DNA of 64,000 bases from NCBI GenBank assembly GCA_025642075.2, contig JAODUO010000134.1, positions 455,001 to 519,000 on the forward strand, in the 5' to 3' direction. The notes below the pieces were generated by a model. The model was not told the origin of the DNA and did no database searches. It worked only from the letters and a program-made list of their open reading frames with translations. Position 1 is the stretch's first letter; every line of letters begins with the position of its first letter. A program made the translations under genes and the position numbers. Shown piece after piece: positions 50,412 through 61,078 of the stretch. The DNA comes from Ridgeia piscesae (Eukaryota > Annelida > Polychaeta > Sabellida > Siboglinidae).

Positions 50412-53400
50412 ACTGCGACTGTGTCTGCATCAGTATCTTGGTTGTGCCCCTATTGATTATGGTTAATATTTACTTTTTGTCTAGCTAGTAGCTACAGTTT
50501 CGTTTGTGTTTTGTGTGTGTGTGTGTGTGTGTGTGTGGGGGGTGGGGTGTGTGGGGGTGGGGGGGTGGGTGGGTGGGTGGGTGTGTAATGTGTGTGTACA
50601 TATGTTCACAGACCCAATAATGGTGTGTATGGTGACTGTCTGTCATCATATGTGTTCACAAACCCAATAATGGTGTGTATGGTGACTGTCTGTCATCATA
50701 TGTGTTCACAAACCCAATAATGGTGTGTATGCTGACTGTCTGTCATCATATGTGTTCACAAACCCAATAATGGTGTGAATGCTGACTGTTATGGTGTGTG
50801 TTCACAGACCCAATAATGGTGTGTGTGCTGACTGTCATCATGTGTTCACAGACCCAGCAGTGGGGGCCGATACTGTCTGGGAGAGAGGAAGAGGTATCGT
50901 ATCTGTAACACTGACAACTGCCCTGACTCTGGCGTCACTTTCCGCGAGGTTCAGTGCACAGACTTCAACAGCATTCCATACAAAGGAACCCTTTATGAAT
51001 GGGAGCCAATCTCAACTCCAGGTTTGTTGTTTTATTATGTACTTATTAAACGGGAAGTAACAAATAACATTTTCCTATGTCCAGGAATTAGTTACGCCCC
51101 CTGGTGGTGTGTAATGGTAATAGGGTTCTGGCATGGACCCTTGTCCTTCTTCGAGGGGTGACATGATCGTCCCATGTTATTTGATCTCCGTCTGTCTCGC
51201 ATAAACAATAGTGGCCACACTGAATAAAGGAGACGATAAAAAGTCATGTGAACCTTGACCCCTGTTATCAAAATACTCCTGTCTGTAGCTAGAGTAACAA
51301 AGTGAATAATCAATCACTGGTCTAGTAGCGATATGTGCTTTCAATCTTGAACTTGTTAATTGTCTAATTAGATTAACCTTGGCCTAATTAGATTCCCATT
51401 AATCACAGGTCGTTGTATGCAGCTGATAATCTTTGCCATTTCACTGGGCAGTAAAAACCCTGGCTTCACCAGTTCCTGGAATACAGGATTTGTTCAAGAG
51501 TTGACACAGTGGGTAATTAAAATTGACTGGGCCCTGGTGTGGGGTGGGTATTGGGGTGACTAGACGGGGTATTGGGGGTATTGGGGCAAGGCGGGTGTTC
51601 CCAAGAGTCTCAGTCACTTTCCACTCATGAGAAATTTATTAACCAAAACTTGTAGAGATATGACCCAGAACTTGGGTTCACACTGCGTCATTCGGGGTTG
51701 GTTGCCATAAGGAAGAAGAACCCGGCAAAGACGTAGAAGGCATGCACTGTTGACGTGTTGTACTCTGGTAATATAGCGGCTGCATTTCAGCTGGGGCTTT
51801 TTTTAAAGTGGTGTTTAAGGGCTCTCAACCGGTTTCACACAAGCCTAGTTTGGCTGGTCATGTCACTCTTAGTCTTAGACTTGGTTCTTTGTCTCTGTCT
51901 TTCTCCAGAGTCTGGTATAAACTACTCTGAATAGTGCTTGAATTCAAGCCTGGGTCAGAAGCTGTCATTTTGTATGAACAGACATTCAAAGTTTATATTA
52001 AAACAGTGCTATAAAGAGGTGGTATTTTACCACATTCAGATAGGCTATGAAACTGGATAGGTAAACGTGTATAACACATGTAAATATACTTTAAAGTAAA
52101 GCAATGACTATACAGACTGTCTGTAATATATATAGTTTCAACTGGTACTGTGTCATCTGGACTCTACCGTTGTCACAAGAGATTATATTTGTGTTGTCTG
52201 GCACAAGATTATGTCTGGGTTCTGTTGCACCTAAAATAGTTCAAGTTCAGCTGTCGCTGTCCCTCGACCGCAGGGAACCTAACCGGGGTCCATAGTGCAT
52301 TCGATTCAGGCGGGGTTCTGGGGCCATGTTTGGACAAAAAGTTGGATTCCAGTGGAAGGGTTTCTCCAGCTTGTACTGCTAGACGTGGGGTATAGCTGAT
52401 GTAAATAAACTAGCTATGTGGCAGAGGCCGCCTTGTCTGTATTGTCTATACTAGTAGTCATATAATGGGACTTCACCTGTCTTAGACGACCATACCGATG
52501 GTTCCTCTTGACCATCTTTTTAATGCTAATTGACAGACCACCTGTCTTGAGAGACCACCTGTCTTAAGAAACCACCTGTAATAAAAGACCTTGTTTGTTG
52601 AGCTGATGGAATTGTTGCTCAAGCTCTGCTGTCCTACATGTGTCATGTCACCAAGTGTGTTACACTGTCCTCTCTGTCCACAGCGACACCCTGTCAGCTG
52701 CACTGTAAGCCGGTGAAGCGGTTCTTCTCTGTCATGCTGAAGGACATGGTGGTGGACGGTACACCGTGCCGGTCAAGTGGACGCGACATGTGCATCAGTG
52801 GCCGCTGTAGGGTGAGTTGGTCCTCTGTCCTATCTTATGTGCTGAACCTGCCACAGTTGGCACTGTTACATGTTACCTGTTACCTGTTACCTGTTACCTG
52901 TTACATGTTACATGTTACATGTTACATGTTACATGTTACATGTTACATGTTACATGTTACATGTTACATGTCCTCTTGCTGCTATATATTGTGTCATGCA
53001 TTTGTTATGCTTCTGTTACTTTAATGTGGAACACGTTAAAAGTTCAAGTAAGAATCAGCAGCTTTGTAAGTGTGTTTAAGAGAGCATACTTACAGGACAT
53101 GCTAGATTAGACAATCAGTGAGACAGTGATATTGAACAGTTTAACACGGTGTAATGAACATTTTAACAGTGTTTTTATTTATTTATCTATTTTTATATAT
53201 TTACCAATATTATTTACAATTGTAATTATTCATACTTAACATGTATTCAGTATATCTTAATTGCATTATACAATACTATTTTATCTGATTGATATGTATA
53301 GGAAGATAAAATACATATAAGGACATTGTGTTTAAATCAAATTTATTGTAAGTATTATTATCTTGAAGAAAAATTTGTAATATTTTAGTTAATATTCTTG

Positions 53401-56400
53401 TGTTGTATCTTATTTCCTTGTAACTTGTAATGCTTATAATAAACTTGCCAATTCCATCTTATGAAGACTCCCACTGGTGGAAACGTCCCAATGGAAACAA
53501 CCAACTACTTTTGCCCCCTTGTGAATGCTCTGGAACTAGCACTCACATGGCTCCGCCTGGTGACCAGAGTGAGCATCAATTGTTTGCTGTTGCAGCACGT
53601 GGGGTGTGACTGGGTGATTGACTCGGCGGCGAAGGAGGACCGCTGTGGCATGTGTCACGGGGACGGCTCCACCTGTCAAACCATCAAGGATGAGTTCAAC
53701 GAGAAGGAGGGATTAGGTGAGTCTTAACACTGCTTGTGCAGCTGAATGTTTCATGCCCTTGTTTTGGAATCAGTTCTCAAAACATGAACCTGGCCAGTAT
53801 TCGGTGTGTCATGCATTGCTCGTTTGTTGACATTAGTTATTTACTTGAAGTGATGCCTTTGGACAAACCACAGAATTAATTTGGTCGGGCCAAGTCGAGG
53901 TTTGTAGGGAATTGTTGGGCTCCGTGTCTATAGTGTAATTTAAAATATTCATGTAAAACTATGTAAGCATGCATATTACCCAGTCTGAAGCTAAACATTG
54001 ATTCAGTTTATAAATTTAATAAAATAAAACACTCTTATTTTATTATGGGTATTGTGCAACTAGTGATGCACTATGCAATTATAAATATCCTATCTTGATT
54101 GTTTTTCACTGTATTTTTGGTTAGTCTTAACAGCATGGTTACAGCCACAGCTGTTATAAGTAACATACTTCTTCTTGGCTGCTTCCACTTCAGAACTGTG
54201 AATACAGTGAATGTAATGTTATATTATATACTCACATATCTATCTGTCTATCTACGTGAGTTGTGTGTGTGACAGGGTACGTGGAAGCAAAGGTGATCCC
54301 ATCGGGAGCGAGGAACATCCGTGTGGAGGAGGTGGCTGAGGCCAACAACTTCCTGGCTGTGAAGAATGAGAAGGGTCACTACTACTTCAACGGGCACTGG
54401 GTGATACAGTGGAGCGGCGACTACAAGGCAGCGGGAACCATCATTCACTACGAGCGCAACGGAAACCTGGAGACGTTCAGTGCCCCTGGCCCCCTCAAGG
54501 AGCCCCTTCACATCATGGTGAGTCACCCTCGCAAGCCACGACTGTTTGCCAGGCAAAACTTGCCCTGGCTGATCCCCTACGTGAAGTGTGGGAGTTATGG
54601 CTGAATTAGCCACGAGAACAGCACAAATACCAGCCCCAATTGGAAGACAGATAGACAATTTCTGGGAATTCCAGTAAAACGACTCGTCCAACCCAATCAC
54701 ATAAGCTGTTGAACGGTTTTATGTATTCAAATAGTTGCTTGTACATCCCATACATCGCATGCAAAACAAGCACTCAAAATGATGTCACGAGCGGAGGCCA
54801 ACCATACTCGTTACAACTAATTTCATTGGCTGAGCTTAAATTCAGAATTTTGCGAAGGATCAGCAAGGGGGGATAATAAATAAAATAGTATAAATATGTA
54901 ATAAATAAATAGTTTAAATATGTAATAATTAAAATAATTAATTAATTAAAATAAATGGATGAATAGCTGGCTAATTAACTATGATCGTCGAATGTTAAAA
55001 TAATAATTTATAAAAAGATGTACTGACATAACTAGTAGCAACCATGCAGGATGTTAGATAGATAATTAGCTTATTTTTGGATGTGGTGAGTTGGGTGTCA
55101 TAGTGAAATCACATTTTGTGTGAAGTTGTCTCCAGTGTTCCAGAACATGACCCATAATAGTAATGAGCTGAATGAAGTTTATAACAGACATAACAAGGTC
55201 TATAACAACCTGTGTCTGTGTCCGTCAGCTGCTCTTCATGTCGGAGAACCCTGGCATTGAATTCGAGTACACTGTTCCAAATGAGAACAGCACGAACAAA
55301 CGCATCCCGATCTTCCACTGGAAGTACATGGACTGGACGCACTGCACCTCCTCTTGTGGTGGCGGAGTGCAAAGGTCAGAGGTCGTGTGCGTGGAACAGG
55401 AGGCGGGAATTGTTGAGTCGCACTATTGTAATGCATCGTCGAAGCCGGACGACATGCAGAAGTCTTGCAACGAACACATCTGTCCAGCCAAGTAAGTCAA
55501 CATTGACAGATTCTCTCACAAAAGCAAACCTGTCATCTTCAGGGTTAGCGATGACTGTTGATGGCTGAATGCTGCCACACTGGTAACTGTTAGTGTCTTA
55601 TAACAGTGACAACAAAATCACCACATTGATAGAATTGTGTTTAACTTTGTGATTAGACAAAATCATCACATTGAGAGGGGTTAACTTTGTGATTAGACAA
55701 AATATACAATACATTTTTCTATATTACAACACATCAATTATAGCTATGAATACATGTAGCTAGTAGCTACTGTAGTCATTTATTTATTTATATATTCTGT
55801 AGTCATTTATTTCTTTATATATTCTGTAGTCATTTATTTCTTTATATATTCTGTAGTCATTTATTTCTTTATATATTCATATTGTTTACGTTATCAGAGA
55901 AAACAAATGTCCAAGTTTTACAAGATCTAGAGTCCATTACAACATATAGAGTCCATTCTACTGTGTATTTGGGCGAGCTATTACATTGACCAGCTAAAAT
56001 TGCCAGATTAATACAATAACGTTTGTGATTTTATTCACAAGAAATTTTCACATTTCAGGTGGTGGGTGGGGCCGTGGCAGCACTGCTCGGTGACGTGTGG
56101 TCCCAATGGCTACCACAAGAGGACAGTCATCTGTATCCGCAGCGTGGGACCAGATGAACAGATTGCCCTCGAGGATGACCAGTGTGACGGGGTACAGAAG
56201 CCAGCGGTCGTAGAACCCTGCCACTTCAAGGAACCTTGCCCCAAGTCAGCTGACTGGAAGACTGGCGAATGGACTGGGGTGGGTTGTAGTGCCCTATTCA
56301 GATAGAAAGTCCATATGTATGCATAAAGTACAATTAAACAGTAAAAAGAGTACAATATGTAAAATACAATCATACATCATGTGTACAATTGGGATATCCA

Positions 56401-59400
56401 GCTTAAAAATATTTAAAAATAATCGTTTAAAGAGTGCATTTAAGTGTGCAAAAGTCATATCTGCACTCTTTAAACGACCATGCCGATATGTCTTTTACAC
56501 ACTTAAATGTTAATAATATTTTTGACACATATAATTACGTGTTTGAAACATCTTGGAATATTACTCTCTTCTTTGTCCATGAAATCTAAGAAGCTGTTGC
56601 TGGTATAGATCTTAAATATTTTCCAAACTTATATAAATATCTAAGGCATATGGGTTCTAAATGTAAGTCTTCGCAAAACAAAACTGAACTTTGGCCCGGA
56701 CTGGAAACATGTTGGTTGTGCCTGGGTGATATTTCAGAAATGTGTGGTGAGCATCCAGTACAGTACAGTACAGTACAGTACAGTACAGTACAGTACAGTA
56801 CAGTACAGTACAGTACAGTACAGTACAGTACAGTACAGTACAATTGAACTATCTTAGGAAGTGTCGAGACTGTCACATTTAGCATGTCTTGTGTCACCTG
56901 TATGAGGACTGTCACATGTTGTGGTGACATCTTGTAGGACTGTACAGCTGACCCGTGCTCTGTGAAGACTCGTGAGGTGGTGTGCAGTGATGACAACGCG
57001 GTGTGTGACCCTAAACAGAAGCCCAAAACGGAACTGAAGTGCACCAACATGAGTTGTGGGGTGTGGCACCCGGCCGCCTGGTCTCAGGTGAGTCTCTCTT
57101 CTCCTGTACCGTCAGCGAGTACTTTCTCTTGTCAAAGTCAAGATTCAATAGCTTTAACGACTTTTTAAAACAATATTAAAATGTAAATTTGGCTTCAGAT
57201 ACACATAATAATTAATACATAAATATAACCATATACCAGAGAATATATTTTGATTTAGGGGAATGAATAATTTCTTTAAATGTATTCATCCAGGGCCTGT
57301 TGTGTTCATTTACTAATCAGATAAATATCATTAAGTTTTTTGCATCATTGTTAGGTTACTTGTTAAATGTGTTTCCAAATGCTGGTTTGTCATATTAATT
57401 GTGCATTTAATTGAAAATATAATTACATTGTTCTAAGTAATACATGTACTTTCATAAAATACATGTACTTTTGGTAAAGTAAAATTAAGCGTAATAAAAT
57501 GTTTAATGTTTCTCAGATACTTGGGGAAGTTGAGATGCTGTTTGGTTGAGCAGTTTGCCAGTGAAGTGTGAAGTGTCAAGTGTCACACTTTCTACAGGAA
57601 CAATTTAACAACATTTAGACAATTTAATTGTGCGTAAATAATGTATCGTAGATACAATGATGATATTTCCACCACGGGCAAGAGTGAGGTTTAGGCAAAT
57701 GATTTGACATTACATCCTCATTGCATCCGGCACTATTTTCTCTTGCAGTGCACACGCAGCTGTGGCGGAGGGATACGTTTCCGCAGTGTCATCTGTATTG
57801 GCGGTCAAGCGTGTCGTGTTAACGCTGAGCCCGTCTCCCAGCAGGACTGCAACATGCAACCCTGTCCCACTGGGGCGTCAGCTGCCAGTGGGGGTGACAA
57901 CCATCTCAGTGTGGATGCCCCCGCTCCACACCACAACACAGAAATACCCCCGCTCTACATCCACAACGACCTGGTCAATATGCACCTGGCAAAGAAGCTG
58001 CACGGGAAAGAAGGGAAGGAGGGTAACGGGGTGGAGGAGAAGGAGAAAAGTCCAGCAGTTTCCATGACAACCGAGACACCAGTCAAACCTCCAACTACCA
58101 TCCACAGGCCAACAACAACAACAACACAGACGACAACAACAACAACTACACAACGTACAACGACAGCACCAACCACAACAACAACACCCAGCACAACACC
58201 ATTGACAACAACGACGACTACTACAGCTAGTACGACAACTACACCAACAACAACTACTGCAAGCACAACAACTACAACTGCAGCAACTACGACAACAACA
58301 ACTACAGAGAGACCAACTACAACTACGCTCCGACACACAACAACAAAAGCAACAACTACACCAAGGACAACAACCACAACTAAAGCACCGACAACAACAC
58401 AAAAGTACATGGATGATGTAGATATGTTCCTGCATGACGAGAGCAGTCAGCCTTCACCCCCTGCTCCGGGCTACCAGTGGATTCCTCTGTTCTGGAGCAA
58501 GGTACTATTGCTTACATCAGTTCACTGTCATCTCCCATCATGTCAGTCAATCTTATAGTTACAACTGGATTCAGTGTGATGTTCTGTACATTCACAAACT
58601 TTATGCATACAGTTTGAAGTGTATACTACATCACATGACTATATCACATGGAGGCTAAGCAGACATTGACCAGATGAATTTGTTTAGGTATAGTCAGATT
58701 GAATGTGTCTTGACAACGACAGTTTAGACAGAAGACACTGTTGGCACTGTAGACGTGACTCCACATCAGTTTCATATGTCTTGAAGATTGACCTCAAATA
58801 GATCATATTCCAATAAAGATTGATTGTTGTAACTTTCTTAAAGAAATGAGACAAAATGAAAACATTGTTTAGTGAGGAATAACGGTATTAATGAAATTAC
58901 CTATCAGTGGGATTGGCAAAAAGTAACTCTTTATTATTTGAAATCATGTATTATGATTATACATGTGTGAAAATACAGCTGGTATGTTTTGTGTAAACAA
59001 AAAGTGTCAAACTGCAAACATGCAGGTTTGATGGAACAAAAACTACTTTTGTGACTACTAACGGTTTTGATGTATAAAAAGTACACATATCTCAGGCAGA
59101 TGGGTGATACATAAATGACAATTTATTGGTTTCACGATATGTGCCAAACATTTGCTAGTCCGGTTGCTATCTGGGGATTTGGCATTGATGACATCTTTTT
59201 TAAATAGTCCGGCAGCCTCTGATGTATGAATACGTTCATTTGCAGTGTTCAAAGCCATGTGGTGCAGCAGTGCAGACGAGGAAGTTGATGTGTTACGAGA
59301 CAAACTCTATGGAAGAAGTCGACTCACACCTGTGTGATGCCATCCCACAGCCAGCTGTCACCAAGGACTGTGACAATGACCCTTGTCTCTCCTGGCAGGT

Positions 59401-61027
59401 GTCTGACTGGAGCAAGGTGGGTCCACAATACAAAACACTGTCAACTCCCACCAAAGATAGAAATATGATCATGTTTTTACGGAATGTTTATAGTTATTGT
59501 TGTTTTTTAAAACCGGCCTTTTGAGTGTACTCTAGACAGAGAACACAATATGTAGACACAGTGTACAAATGTAATAATTTGTAGACACAGATTATTAGAT
59601 TTAGTGTTAATGCTGGTTATTAGACATGCATTAATAGTGATGATTAGTCACATTGTATATGGTGATTATTACGCACATTGTTAAGGTGATCATGGAAACG
59701 GTGACAACGAAGACGTCATCCTGTTAGACATTTCATACTTACAACAGCAATACAGTTATAACATCATTTAAAACAAAATTCTGAAAAATTGAAAGGTATT
59801 AGTAAAAAAGAGACCAAAAGAGACAACGAGTTTGAACTTGTGTCAACCTGTCAGGTGTGTCATATTGTGTCATTTTGTCTTGCAGTGCACTGTCACGTGT
59901 GGCAGTGGGATACAGACTCGCTTCGTTGAGTGCCCCGAGTCAGACCGATGTGATCCTGATGAGAAACCAGATGACGAAATGACATGTGACACTGGCGAGT
60001 GTCGGGACCTTGTATGGGTGGAGGGCTCCTGGAGTGAGGTGAGAGAACTAATTTCTCTTGCATTTCGAGTTTTCACTCGTCTTTCTTTCAGACTAATTTA
60101 GTGAAAAATTGAACTTATGTGATATCGATTACGACATTGGTCGTTTGTGTTAAAGATGATCAAATTCTGATGAGGTTATTAGATGATAATGAAGTTATTT
60201 ATAATTAAACAAAACTTAAATTGTTGCCAAATCCAATTCTGATGAGGTTATTTTAAATGTTGCCATGGAAACATATTCAACAATAAACAGAGTTGATACT
60301 CTAAGGTCACAAACCCCATGTGAAATGGTATTTTTGTTTACAAAACTATCCCAAACGGTTCATGCCAGATTGTAATAATAGCTTAGTATGTTTACTGTTA
60401 TTTGCCTAATAGAATAGTTGCTAAACATGGATTTTCAAGAATTTAATTATTATACACATTCAATAAAGAAAGAATGGCACTGTTTCTAAATTTGCCAATA
60501 TTTGGTCAAGATGGCAGACATTTTGTTTGTTACCATGGAAATGGGGGTCTGGCATAGAATTTATGATACTTTTTATAAATAATACAATTGTCATATGTAT
60601 TTACCTGCCTTAATGTGTTGGTGAGTAGGAGAGCTGGAGAGTAAATGTGTCCAAATAAATGATTCAGTCTGTTGGAGATGGTTCCTGTCAATTCATTGAA
60701 CTCATTTCTTCGCTGCAGTGTACAAAGAGTTGCGGCGGTGGTGAACAGGCCCGTTACATCCAGTGCATGAATCGTGTCACGAAGCAGACAGCGGACGGCT
60801 GTGACCCCAGTAAGAGACTCGTTGACGAGAGGAAATGTAACGAGGAGGCATGTCCAGTCACAAGCACAGGTGAGTGTCTGGTTGGTCATGTGTCTGAGCA
60901 TGTTTGAACTAATCAACTTGCTGTCATAGTCTATGTCGCAGATCTTTCACAGATTATATAAAATATTGGAATAAGGAACAACTAAATCAGCCACAGGTTG
61001 TGTCAAACAGTATTTATATATATTTTT

Positions 61028-61078
<51 letters not shown>

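Larger units (their letters stand above)
56279..56937 (+). other. Intron 17
   Basis: 659 bp. It carries interlocked inverted repeats (56424-56509) and a CAGTA pentamer array (56756-56840). Confidence 0.85.

Noticed and set aside
50779..51060. 93-codon frame over exon 12 in another frame
   Set aside because: It would need the decoy acceptor and gives no TSP1 or Cys-rich signature; the frame used by exon 12 does.
54248..54700. 150-codon frame on the - strand
   Set aside because: It is the antisense shadow of exon 15, which is firmly supported by the spacer-domain translation and splice phases.
57878..58435. Cys/Ser- and Val-rich frames on the - strand
   Set aside because: Antisense of the Thr-rich mucin repeat in exon 19; composition is forced by ACA/ACT codons.
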